From Pseudocercospora fijiensis CIRAD86 (taxonomy: Eukaryota; Ascomycota; Dothideomycetes; Mycosphaerellales; Mycosphaerellaceae): 17,646 bases of DNA. Below the pieces are notes generated by a model. The model was not told where the DNA came from. It ran no database searches and saw nothing but the letters and a program-made list of their open reading frames with translations. The stretch spans positions 4,314-21,959 of the forward strand of contig NW_006921561.1 in assembly GCF_000340215.1 (NCBI RefSeq), given 5' to 3'. The translations under genes were made by a program, and so were the position numbers. How positions within the stretch are numbered: the stretch's first letter is position 1; the number at the start of each line of letters is the position of its first letter. Shown here one piece after another: positions 8,230-17,554 of the stretch.

Positions 8230-11200
8230 CTACTTGTCGTTATCGTCGTCGTCGGCAGACGTAGAGTTACTATTATCTAGCCCTCTTAGTCGCTAAATCT
8301 ATCGCATCGCTATAAAGCAGTTAATAAGATCTTCGCTAATTATCTACTATCCTTAATTGCGGAGTAGATTAGGAGTATAGCGGTATATTATATAAAGTTA
8401 GTTCTTCTTTTTTACGGTACTAACGAGCGACTAATGCTGCGGGATAGTACTATTCTAGATAAGGTTACTCGCGCTAACTAGGACGGCGGCTACCTACTTT
8501 ACCTAGTATTAAGCGGTAGTACCGGGTATTTTCTTCTATCGAACGGCTTAATAGATTTTGCTTTTATCGTAAGTAGGGAGGATATGTATCTAATTTATTA
8601 TATAACGCCCTATGCTACACTTAAACTGTTACGTAATATCTAGGTAATCCTAACTAAGTAAGGCGAGTACGTCGAAATAGTACCTCGCCTACCTACGCTA
8701 TAGTCGGCGTTCCTAGCTATCGCGGCGAAAACCGTCGTCCTAGTTAAAGAGTAGCTAAAGGCGGGTTTGCTAGATAGCGGTAAATTAGGTAAAGCCGCCT
8801 TCTATAGCGTTACTACTACCGCCCCGAGCGACGACAATATTAGGTCTCCCGCCTATTATCCGATATACGAGGTCGTACGAAAAGCTATAGAGACCGGCTC
8901 TCTCTTTATCGGTAACTTCCTCTAAGAAGAAGCAGCGTAACTATACCTAATCCCCTAGGCGCTTATCGGGCTTTAAGAGTATATAGAGTATATAGCTAGT
9001 ATAGCGGTATCTATATACCTAGCTTAATCGCTAAAGCGCCTGTTTAACGATGCCTAGGTACTAATCCGAGTTATTATCCTCTTCTAAGTCGTTACCCTTA
9101 CGCTCCCTATACGCTACTCGATACGTTTAGTAGGCAGTAACGAATTAGTCGATCGTCTCCTTTACGTAGTTATAGAAAGCTTGCTCTAGCCTTCCCGAAC
9201 CGGTAGCCTAGAGCTAGCTACAGAGGAAGTCGGTAGTATAGGCGGTCTGCTAGAGCGCGGTAGTATAGAAGCGTAGTTAAACCTAGTTAAAGAGATCGGC
9301 TAGGAGCTAGGCGGCGTACGTAGTACGGAGGCTTACTATAATGTTTAAACCCTAACGACTTCCTTCCTACTCTCTATCGCCCGCGCCTAACCGGTCGTAA
9401 CGATTACAAGAGAGTCTATACTTTATACTAAAGGAACTACTATTGCAGGTCGTAGTTAGTAAGTCAAATAGTATATTAAGTATTGCCGACGTAGAGGCTT
9501 CCTTAATAGCGCGGGTTATACGATCGAGTTAGGCGGTATTTACGCCTACGTTAACGGACCTTTACGAAAGGACTATATATATTACAAAGAGCTAGCGGTT
9601 TAACTATAAACGTATAAAGTCGACGACGTACTTACTCTCGAGTACGAAGAAAGGCTAGTAAGTACGACGCCCGTCTACTCCCTCGGTTAGGCTTAGGCGA
9701 GTTATAGGCAGATTAGGCTAATAGAGTAGGTCCTAGTAAGTACAAACCTCTCCTCGTACGCTAAAGGGAACGGTACTCGAGGCGTAGCTATCTAGCGTAT
9801 TATACGCCTATATAATTTCCGCTTTAAAGGCGTCTAAGATACGAGCTCGGCGAAATATAGTATCTCGGGCAATAAGGGAAGTAACGGCGGCTACCTAGTC
9901 GATAGTAGACTAGGAGAATACAAGAAGCGGCAGTATTAACTAACTAAAAATAGGTTCTACCGTTCGGTTAATAGACGCGAAGAGATCCTTCGATATATTA
10001 TATCCTTAGAAGAAGCCGATACTACTAAGCCGCTCTATAGACTTACAGAGTAGTTTGCCTCGGATACTATAAGCCTCTTATATACCGAACTACTAGTATA
10101 CTTAAGGATGCTCGATATTAAGGCCGCTAGTCTTCGCAATACTATAGGCTATCCGGTAAAGGGCGATAAGCGGAGATACTACTACGTCTTCGACTACTAG
10201 TCTAGTAGGGATGTCTTCCTACGCGAGGTCGAACTAAGCGCGGTCTATATTACGATATATAGGGTTAAACTAGCGCTCGAGGGACTAATCGAGGAGTTCT
10301 TTAAGCTCTAGGGGAGTCTATGCCTCTAGACGGATTTTAGTCCTATACTATATAACAACTAGTTCTATACGCCGCTAATATATATCTAAGTCTCGACGTA
10401 ACCGACGTTCGATACCCTACTATAAACAATATAGTCGTAGTATAGCTACGTCGACTATAGGGTCTTAATTTGCCGGTAGCGGATCTATAATATCGTAAGA
10501 GATTTTACTAACATTACGATTATTGCCTTCTATGCCTTATTTCTATCGAGCGTATACGCGATTATATACTTACTAGAAGGATAGGGGATAATATACAAGC
10601 ACTCGAGAAGGATAAGTATCGCGAAGCGTAGGAATAAGGATAGTATTAACAAAGTAAGCCTGTTTACGCTTGTTTATATAATAGCGACGTTGCCGGTCGA
10701 TCTTCCGATTTCGATTCGCTTTAGGGAGTAGAAGGTTAGGGAAGAAGAGGTATATATTAAATCTAGAAGCATCGAGTCTAGTCGCGATCCGTATATACTT
10801 ATAGCGTTCGGGTCGTATCGGAGAGCGGCCTACTAGCATACACTACTCGTAAGTAATAGTCTTTATAAAGCGAGGCGTATAGAACAACCGAATACCGGCT
10901 CTATAGATCGTAAGTAAGATTATAGGGAGGAGAAGTGCGTTAATATCCTAGTATCGAGTAATATAAAATAGCTAATTAGTAGATATAAGGCACGACTTCT
11001 CGAGTAATAGGACCGTAGAAGGTACCCCGTTAACCTATCCGGCGAGGAGTCTACGCTAGTCGATACCTCGGAGCTACTCGTATATATACGTCGGGAGCTT
11101 ACTATACTCTACGACGTACGTAAGTACATCCGGGAGCTAGTAAAGTTAACTTTAGGCGAAGGTAGCGGTAGTGCCTTTAGTAACAAATTCTATAAGTATA

Positions 11201-11286
11201 ACTTTAGGCGGTATCGGCTCCTCTTCTTCTGCGTCTATATCCTAGTCTTAGGAATACTTATAAGAGCAACTATCTATAGCGAGCGC
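8230..11286 (+). pseudogene. Unrecognised large fungal protein, about 1,000 codons, RIP-inactivated
   Basis: One plus frame (codons at 8140, 9976, 10381 and 11041) holds for about 3 kb without a detectable indel. TAG/TAA stops occur about every 15-25 codons. The translation has balanced, hydrophilic composition, with segments such as YGTNERLMLRDSTILDKVTR (about 8419-8478), NGPLRKDYIYYKELAV, IGYPVKGDKRRYYYVFDYQ (about 10144-10200) and TSELLVYIRRELTILYDVRK (about 11068-11127). A hydrophobic run near 11220-11260 (LLFFCVYILVLGILI) could be a membrane segment near the C-terminus. No family is recognised: I see no zinc finger, Walker motif, DDE or recombinase signature. The start is uncertain (8140-8300). 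The end is set where the convergent minus-strand gene begins to read better. The minus-strand ORF at 10573-10839 is the antisense shadow of this gene. Confidence 0.6.
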
Positions 11287-11788
11287 TTAGTAAAGTACTA
11301 TCCGACTATAAGAGGTCGATATAATAGGTAGGTTGTCTAGTTTCTCGTCGGAATTAACCCTAGCGTCGCTACTCGAAGGACTACTTAAATCCGATTAGAT
11401 TAAACTACTAGTTACCGAAGGTACTCGCGAGCTTTCGAGCGTAACGTCGCTATTATCGTCTCGACCCTACCGACCTCGCGGTAGCGTAGGTCGTAGCGGT
11501 AGTAGGGGTTCTAGTAAGGTAGGGCGCGGGTTACGCCCTCTAGGATTTAGCCGGATACGTAGTAGGAGCCCGCGTTATAGCTACGATAGCTAAGCTCTAG
11601 AACGAGGCCTTTATAAGCTCTCTCTTAAATTAGACCTAGTAATACTATCTCTTAATCTAGACGGGCTTCGCCTTAAGCTAGGGCTAGGAATGCTGTCTCT
11701 AGAATTAGACTTAGATATACTCGCGCTTGCGATCGGTCGACTACGCTATACCGAGGCTAGTAGTTAATTCGTCCTATCTCTTAAAGCA

Positions 11789-12076
11789 GGCAACGAGGGG
11801 CTCTCTAGAATAGGAGGGAAGGAGAGACTTCTTTAAGAAGTCGGCGAAGTAGGTTAAGTAGCGGACTTCGAAGCTAGTAATAGGGGAGAATAAGCTACGC
11901 TTACTTAGGAGTCTAGCTTAGGCGGCGTCGTAGGCAACGAGGGGCTCTCTAGAATAGGAGGGAAGGAGAGACTTCTTCGAGGAGTGGGCGAAGTAGGTTA
12001 AGTAGCGGACTTCGAAGCTAGTAATAGGGAAGAATAAGCTACGCTTCCTTAGGAGTTAGGCTTAGGCGGCGTCGCT
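11789..12076. repeat. Tandem duplication, 144-bp unit x2
   Basis: Copies begin at 11789 and 11933 (GGCAACGAGGGGCTCTCTAG in both), about 90% alike by eye. The 144-bp period is 48 codons, so the minus-strand frame is preserved. Confidence 0.9.
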
Positions 12077-12340
12077 AGTATAGAAGCTAGCGAGAAAGGC
12101 GTCGCTAGTATAGAAGCTAGCTAGGAAGGCGTCGCTAGTATAGAAGCTAGCGCGGGAGGTATCGCTAGTATAGAAGCTAGCTAGGGAGGTATCGCTAGTA
12201 TAGAAGCTAGCTAGGGAGGTATCGCTAGTATAGAAGCTAGCGCGGGAGGTATCGCTAGTATAGAAGCTAGCTAGGGAGGTATCGCTAGTATAGAAGCTAG
12301 CGTAGGAGGTATCGCTAGTATAGAAGCTAGCGCTAGTAGG
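12071..12340. repeat. Minisatellite, 30-bp unit x9
   Basis: Nine adjacent 30-bp units share ATCGCTAGTATAGAAGCTAG and vary mainly in the last ten bases (CGCGGGAGGT, CTAGGGAGGT, CGTAGGAGGT). The 10-codon period keeps the minus-strand frame. Confidence 0.95.
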
Positions 12341-13065
12341 GATTGTACTATAGCGGACGAAGGGGGTCTAGTAGCTATCGGAGCGGGGCGGTAAACTGTT
12401 CTACGTAGGGTAAGAGGACCTATATACGAAGAAAGAGTATTAGATAGGTATACTAGTAAAGTACTATCTATTTTAGGGAGAAGGGGACGTAGAGGAGCCC
12501 GCCGGGTAGCTAACCGAGGCTAGTCGTAGGTAGGGATAGCCTATACGATCGATTGTTAAACGAGCGACGTAGAAGTACTATCCCTTAGAGTAGAGCTAGC
12601 GGCGTTAGCTCTAGCGAATTAATCGACTACTGCGATAATATCGTCGATCTCGAGCTAGTTAATATAGGTAGCGAGGAGCTATACCCTATCTCTAGTGTTT
12701 ATACGCGGCGCTATCTATAAAGAGAGCGGTAGTAGTTATAGTACTAGGAGAAGTAGCCGTCCCTAACTAGCCGAATAGTGCTAACTCTAGAGTGTTTAAC
12801 TACCTACTACGCCTATTTAGCTATAAAGTAGAGGGTTAATATAGGGGATAGGTTAGGTAGCCGAGGAGGTAGACGATATAGCGGCTAGATATAGTAGCAG
12901 CGTAGACGAAGAAGATGCTATGCCTAGGTCTTGCTTAGCTTGCTATACTTTCTTCTAGGCTCGTCGTAGAGCCGTACTCGCTAACTTCCTCGCGGTATAT
13001 TCGGCCTTCTTCTTCCGCTCTTCCTCTTTAGTACCGAGTAGCTTGCGCTATCCTTTAGGCGGCAT

Positions 13066-13740
13066 CGTATTAATTCCGTTAATAGCGGAGGGCAAAGCTT
13101 ATATATAAGCCGCGCTAACAAGTATAGAATTCGAGGAGGCAGTAGTTCTATCTCGCGGAAACTACTAACACTAGAAAGGGCTACCCCTTTCTAGCGATAC
13201 ATTTTGTATATAAGAGAGCAAGGAATAGTAGCGTAGTATATTTTGCGTATAAAGCAGTACGTATAAGCAGGTTCGTATACTGCCTACGGCCTTCCTATAG
13301 ACGTTATAAAACCTAAAGTCTAGCAATTAAAGGACACCGTAAACAACTTAAAACTTTAGGTGCGTACCTAAAACTAGGCGTTTTAGGTGCGTACTAAAAG
13401 TTTTAAGTTGTTCCTCTATCGGACCGTAGGATAAGTAAACCTAAAGAGTATTATAGGTAGGTCTATTATTAAAGGTAAAAGTCCTTGCTAGGCGACAGGC
13501 GGAGTAATACGAGATATAGGGTAAGGTTCGTAGTAGCCTTCCGTAATAGCGAAGGAAGGCTATTTAATTAGATAGTTAGCTAGGTTCTAATAATGTTTAA
13601 TTAATGTCGGGCAGATAGGTTAGCTAGATTTCGGGAAAGGGTACCTCGTATACTTAATATAAGACTAAAAGTATAGCTAAGAAGACAGGTAAATCCCTAC
13701 TTACGGAACCGGAGAGTAAGGGGCAGGGGAATACGTACCC
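13066..13740. other. Intergenic stretch
   Basis: It lies upstream of the minus-strand Ser/Pro-rich gene and so probably includes its promoter. It contains the long hairpin at 13342-13412. A direct repeat of TTTTGYGTATAWRAGMRAG type is weakly visible near 13203-13255. No gene is supported. Confidence 0.5.
13342..13412. repeat. Palindromic element with extended arms (about 71-bp hairpin)
   Basis: The left arm AACAACTTAAAACTTTAGGT and right arm CTAAAAGTTTTAAGTTGTT extend the family palindrome by a further nine complementary bases per side. Inside lie two GGTGCGTAC cores. It is the most complete inverted-repeat form in the window. Confidence 0.85.
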
Positions 13741-13756
13741 CGTATATTTCTTAACC

Positions 13757-13956
13757 GGAAGCGCTCCGTCGCGTTCTAACGGAGCGAGGGCCGTATCGCT
13801 AGTTATAGCTAATTAGCTAGACGCGGGCGCGGTCGAGATACGACTTAGAATACAAACGCCTTCTTGCTTTAATGTTTCTTAAGCGCTTCGTCGTATCCTA
13901 GCGAAGCGGCTTACTAACTAGAAGCGCTTCGTCGCATTCTAACGAAGCGGCTTAAC
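13757..13956. repeat. Three short hairpin-like copies of a helicase-derived segment
   Basis: Copies at about 13757-13788, 13881-13912 and 13919-13953 share GAAGCGCTTCGTCGCATTCT, then AACGAAGCGGCTT or close variants. GCTTCGT/ACGAAGC arms can pair as a hairpin. On the plus strand each reads EALRRILTKRL-like. The same segment occurs once on the minus strand inside the helicase relic (14171-14199, reading LEALRRILTAR). Confidence 0.75.
13792..13865. repeat. Partial copy of the 273-bp repeat, on the far side of the helicase relic
   Basis: It contains TATCGCTAGTTATAGCTAAT, then GACGCGGGCGCGGTCGAGATACG, matching 15042-15112 and 15315-15385 in the same orientation. It lies about 1.2 kb from the main array. 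Confidence 0.85.
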
Positions 13957-15640
13957 GATATCCTTATCCTTGCTACGACTACTAAGACGTACAAATTCTT
14001 CCTCGAATATAGCGATATAACGTAAAAACTAGTCGATAGCGTAGTTAGTCTAATAAGCGATAATTATTAGTAGATCTCCCTTGTTCTAGTTCTCGAGTAT
14101 TACTTTAATAGCTTATATAGAGATATAGGTCTTGCTAGTACCGGGTAGGCCTTAAATAATAGCAAGACGCGCCGTTAGAATACGACGGAGCGCTTCTAGT
14201 TAGGAGGCGTCTAGAGCACTATTAGGCTTAGAAGGCTAGTGCTTAACTGTATTAATATTCTCGAAGCTCTCGTTAGAGTTGTTAACTAGAACAGAGCTTA
14301 GATCTCGCTTCGGCTATACTTTAATATACTTAGGCGCCGAAATGTAAGGCTATATACTAACGAGGTGCTCTAATAAGGGGAAACCCTCGCGTATTATACG
14401 CTAAAGGCTAAGCAAGGTATACCGATTAGCTTCGAAAAGTCCGCTACGGTCCTCTACTATAAGATATTCTATAGTAGGATCTAGCTCTAACTCCTCGGGA
14501 CGGGCAAAGGCGAGATTAGGCTTAGGTAGATTCTACTAAAGTCCCTCTAGTAGTCGAGCGGCAATAGTAGCGATAATAGCGCGAGATACGAACTTGTTAT
14601 TTATTAGTATAAGAACGACTAAGCTGCCGGCGATAAGGCGCTTTAACTATTCCTATAGAACTTTCTTACTAGTATAGAGGAGACTAAAAGTAACGCGGAC
14701 GGCGAAGCTACGTATAGACAAAGTCGCGCTGCAGATATAAACCTACTTAGGTTAGCATATAACGGGCGGCGCGTTAAAGGGGTAAAGGCGAGACTAACCT
14801 TAGTATAGATGCCGACTTTGCTATTAAATGCGTCCTTAGCGGTATATAGAGTATAGCGAGTTATTAAGACTACTTCGTAAAGGCCGCGGAGAGTATCTTC
14901 GCAATATAGCTCGTAGAGAGTACTCTAAGAGAATAGTTCTATAAGGGAGGCGATAAATAGTAAATAGAGCTCGTCGACGTCGCGTACGAGGGCGAGCGTT
15001 CCTATCGCTAGTTATAGCTAATTAGCCCGCGGCCCTTACTATATCGCTAGTTATAGCTAATTAGCCCGACGCGGGCGCAGTCGAGATACGACTAAGAATG
15101 CGACCGCCTTCTTATTTAGCTCGTAATATACGTAGGCGGCCTACGAGTAGGCGCGAGAATATATTCTTTTATACCTTCGATATTATAATATCGAATAAAT
15201 AGAGAATAGTTCTATAAGGGAGGCGATAAATAGTAAATAGGGCTCGTCGACGTCGCGCGCGAGGGCGAGCGTTCCTATCGCTAGTTATAACTAATTAGCC
15301 CGCGGCCCTTACTATATCGCTAGTTATAGCTAATTAGCCTAACGCGGGCATAGTCGAGATACGACTTAGAATGCGACCGCCTTCTTATTTAGCTCGTAAT
15401 ATACGTAGGCGGCCTACGATTAGGCGCGAGAATATATTCTTTTATACCTTCGATATTATAATATCGAATAAATAGAGAATAGTTCTATAAGGGAGGCAAT
15501 AAATAGTAAATAGGGCTTATCGACGTCGCGCGCGAGGGCGAGCGTTTCTATCGCTAGTTATAGCTAATTAGCCCGCGGCCCTTGCCGTATCGCTAGTTAT
15601 AGCTAATTAGCCCGACGCCGGCGCCCTACTATACGCCCGC
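13957..15640 (-). pseudogene. SF1 helicase relic, ZNFX1/NFX1-type zinc-finger-helicase family; truncated and frameshifted
   Basis: From the 5' side: in-frame 91-codon repeats (15640-14928), then ELYCEDTLRGLYEVVLITRY (from about 14910). A register change occurs near 14700-14745, probably a small deletion. Then come AVRVTFSL, EQLKRLIAGSLVVL, FARPEELELDPTIEYLIVED and the pre-Walker segment LDASQLEALRRIL. Motif I is GLPGTSKT (14151-14128; GPPGTGKT before RIP), followed by IIIAYQTNYAIDQFLRYI (motif Ia) and FEEEFVRLSSRSKDKDIVKP. It breaks off at about 13957, before motif II, so two thirds of the helicase core is missing. The family comprises RNA/DNA helicases, some tied to RNA silencing or antiviral responses. 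Family assignment is from remembered conservation and is confident. A silencing role here is unsupported. Confidence 0.8.
14928..15640. repeat. Tandem repeat, 273-bp unit, about 2.6 copies
   Basis: Units start at 14928, 15201 and 15474 (AGAGAATAGTTCTATAAGGG) with an exact 273-bp period; the third is partial. Each holds two copies of TATCGCTAGTTATAGCTAAT. In the first two units there is a perfect 20-bp palindrome (TTCGATATTATAATATCGAA at 15176-15195 and 15449-15468). On the minus strand 273 bp is 91 codons and keeps the helicase upstream frame (DVDELYLLFIASLIELF). Confidence 0.95.
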
Positions 15641-15645
15641 TATAC

Positions 15646-15664
15646 GCCTAACTCTAACCCTAAA
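15646..15664. repeat. Telomere-like hexamers (degenerate CCCTAA)
   Basis: CCTAACTCTAACCCTAAA reads as three hexamers of the C-rich fungal telomere repeat, each with one change or none. It is very short and could be chance or an interstitial relic. Confidence 0.4.
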
Positions 15665-15676
15665 GTGCCCTATAGT

Positions 15677-15735
15677 ACTTAAACTCAAACTCAAACTCAA
15701 ACTCAAACTTAAACTTAAACTTAAACTTGAACCTA
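15677..15735. repeat. Hexanucleotide repeat (AAACTC/AAACTT)n
   Basis: Four AAACTC units are followed by four AAACTT/AAACTTG units, then the tract degenerates. The plus strand here is almost free of G. Confidence 0.95.
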
Positions 15736-15989
15736 AACGTTGTCTCAAACTTTAATCTAACCCCTAATCTAAACTCAAACTTTATCTCTAATTTCGCCTT
15801 AAACTCGAACTCGAATACAAACCGCATCTCTAACTTAAATCTTATAGTTTACTCTATAATGTCTCACTCCCGTATAGTTTACTCTATAATAGTTTGCTAT
15901 GTTTTACTCCCTTATTACTCTTGCCCTTATAGTTCTTTCTAATACTTCTCTACTTCCGATAATCCTAACTCGCCTTATAGGTCCCTATT
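15736..15989. other. Low-complexity G-poor tract
   Basis: Degenerate AAACT/TCTAA-like words run on from the hexamer tract. TATAGTTTACTCTATAAT occurs twice (about 15846 and 15876). A 71-codon open frame at 15727-15942 (Asn/Leu/Ser-rich) is produced by the repeats and is not treated as a gene. Confidence 0.7.
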
Positions 15990-16865
15990 ATATATACTTA
16001 CCTATTTACTAGACGGTTAAACCCTTAGGCGACTATCGTATATACTAACCTATTCGCTATATAGCGAAACCTATAGGCTATTATCTTATACGACGACTAT
16101 TTTGCTATATAGCAAATCTATAGGTTGTTATCTTATATACTAGCCTATCTACTAGACGGCAAAATATCCGAGATAGCGTATCGTATATCGACCTATTTGC
16201 TAGATAGCAAAATCTATACGCTACTATCTTATATATCGACCCGTTTGCTAGACGGCGAATTAAAAGTAGTATTATATTATACGCTAACCCGTTTACTAGA
16301 CGGCAAATTGAATGTACTGCTATTTTATATACTAACCCGTTTACTAGACGGCAAAATCTATGCGCTGCTATCTTGTATAATAACCTCTTTGTCGAATAGT
16401 AAAACCTATATACTACTATCTTACATACCGACCTCTTTGCTAGATAGCAAAATCTATGCGCTACTATCTTATATAATAACCTCTTTGTCGGATAGCAAAA
16501 CCTATACGCTGCTATCTTGCATACCGACCTCTTTGCTAGATAGCAAAACCTATACGCTACTATTTTATATACCGACCCGTTTGCTAGACGGCAAAATCTA
16601 CGCGCTACTATCTTATATACCGACCGGTTTGCTAGACGGCAAAATCTATAGGCAGCTATCTTATATGCCGACCTCTTTACTAGATAGCAAAATCTACGCG
16701 CTGCTATCTTATATGCCGACCGGTTTGCTAGACGGCAAAATTTATAGGCAGCTATCTTATATGCCGACCTCTCTACTAGATAACAAAATCTATAAGCTAT
16801 TATGTCGTATACTAACCTCTTTAACTAATAGCAAAATATCTAGGCTGCAACGGTATACAAACCAC
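15990..16865. repeat. Minisatellite, 48-bp unit, about 18 copies; open for 249 codons on plus
   Basis: The unit contains TTTGCTAGACGGCAAAATCT, then ATACGCTACTATCTTATATACCGACC-like sequence. The plus frame 16125-16874 has no stop and reads fifteen 16-residue repeats (LLDGKIYALLSYIPTR type). A 96-bp dimer is repeated near 16630-16790 (GKIYRQLSYMPTS paired with SKIYALLSYMPTG). In the units I checked, a minus frame (AYRFCRLANRSAYKI type) is open as well. No start context, domain or flanking exon supports a gene. It may be a repetitive exon or simply a satellite whose period is a multiple of three. Confidence 0.85.
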
Positions 16866-16932
16866 TTTATATAGGATTATATAAACATTATTGCGTATCT
16901 ATAGTAACTAACCTTTATACGTCCGACTACTA

Positions 16933-16949
16933 ATATATATATATATATA
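16933..16949. repeat. (TA)n microsatellite
   Basis: About eight uninterrupted AT dinucleotides lie just beyond the 3' end of the terminal minus-strand relic. Confidence 0.8.
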
Positions 16950-16959
16950 CTCTGTTGTA

Positions 16960-17523
16960 CTATAAGTACCGTAACCTATACTAGACCGCTTCGCTTTGTA
17001 TATTAAAGTCGCTAGCACGTAGGTTAAAGCGCGTATAATTAGAACCTAACAATAGGTGCCGCAATACCGCCTACCTTCCCTTATTATCTCGTCCTTTAGT
17101 CGATACTAGAATAACGGGTAATGTATATACCGAGAGCCGTACTAGCATCTTATCCGCTAGATTATATCTACTAAACTCCGTATCGGAGAGAGCATACGCT
17201 TCTATATCCGCTACTATACTAGCGATTACATTCTAGTCGTAGGAAGGTTCGGTATCGGCGTCTAGTACTATTAGGGCATCGAGTAGCTCCTCGACTGTAT
17301 ATCGACTCGTATACTAGCTTCTCTAGCGATGTGCAATAAGGAATACTCGTAATATACCCTTCTACGTCGATGTATCTAACCCCTACTACGGTTGCTAGAC
17401 AACGTCCTTAAATAGTTTAGAGAACTACCGTCTCGTATAATATAGGCAGACCGAAGTACGGCACTTAGCCCGTCTAGTCTAGGCCGTCGGCTAGTAGGTT
17501 ACGGATAGGTAAGGCGGGCGCAT
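16960..17523 (-). pseudogene. Unrecognised gene relic, about 188 codons, possibly longer at the 5' end
   Basis: From ATG at 17521-17523 the minus frame holds register to TAG at 16960-16962, interrupted by TAG/TAA of RIP type. Coding-like segments: FSKLFKDVV, KGILRVFLIAHRQRS, YTVEELLDALIVLDADTEPS, VIASIVADIEAYALSDTEFS and ILVSTKGRDNKGR. Composition (acidic helix-like stretches, normal Gly/Lys content) argues for real coding descent. No family is recognised. The start may not be genuine, as sequence upstream to the window edge stays partly open and the gene may continue outside. Confidence 0.5.
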
Positions 17524-17532
17524 TACTAGAGC

Positions 17533-17554
17533 TATAGCGTTAAATAACGCTATA
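17533..17554. repeat. Perfect 10-bp inverted repeat with 2-base loop
   Basis: TATAGCGTTA and TAACGCTATA are exact complements separated by AA. It lies just upstream of the putative ATG of the terminal minus-strand relic. It could be a hairpin or regulatory palindrome; no more can be said. Confidence 0.6.

Larger units (their letters stand above)
11287..13065 (-). pseudogene. Ser/Pro-rich low-complexity protein with nested tandem repeats, about 592 aa, RIP-inactivated
   Basis: The frame starts at an intact ATG (13063-13065) reading MPPKG, and stays in register to a TAA at 11287-11289. Residues 1-45 are rich in Lys, Arg, Glu and Ala (KEEERKKKAEYTARKLAS, then ALRRAQKKVQQAKQ), suggesting a basic helical or coiled segment. 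Residues about 242-332 are nine 10-aa repeats (ASILAIPPQL type, probably more Pro-rich before CCA became CTA). Residues about 332-425 are a 48-aa unit present twice (SLSFPPILESPSLP, SATQPTSPT). Then follows a Ser/Arg/Pro-rich part (SPSLRRSPSR) and an acidic tail. It looks intrinsically disordered; the function is unknown. It converges on the large plus-strand gene. The plus strand is also partly open in the same codon register, but with far more stops in 11340-12900, so minus is preferred. Confidence 0.65.

Noticed and set aside
10573..10839. Minus-strand ORF of 88 codons starting with ATG
   Set aside because: Antisense to the large plus-strand frame, which continues on both sides in the same register. 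The minus frame breaks on both sides.
11789..12340. CRISPR-like array
   Set aside because: Units are contiguous without unique spacers, the periods are 30 and 144 bp, and the genome is fungal. These are minisatellites.
8140..12900. A single plus-strand gene of about 1,580 codons continuing through the repeats
   Set aside because: The plus frame does stay in register, but from about 11340 it becomes crowded with TAG. The minus frame, sharing codon boundaries, has few stops, an intact MPPKG start and a natural Ser/Pro-rich composition. Two convergent genes fit better.
13792..15640. Long terminal repeats of a retrotransposon around the helicase fragment
   Set aside because: The right-hand copies form a tandem array and the left copy is partial. 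No primer-binding site, polypurine tract or reverse transcriptase was seen between them.
15727..15942. Plus-strand ORF of 71 codons, Asn/Leu/Ser-rich
   Set aside because: Generated by the degenerate hexamer repeat, whose period is a multiple of three. Composition is that of the repeat.
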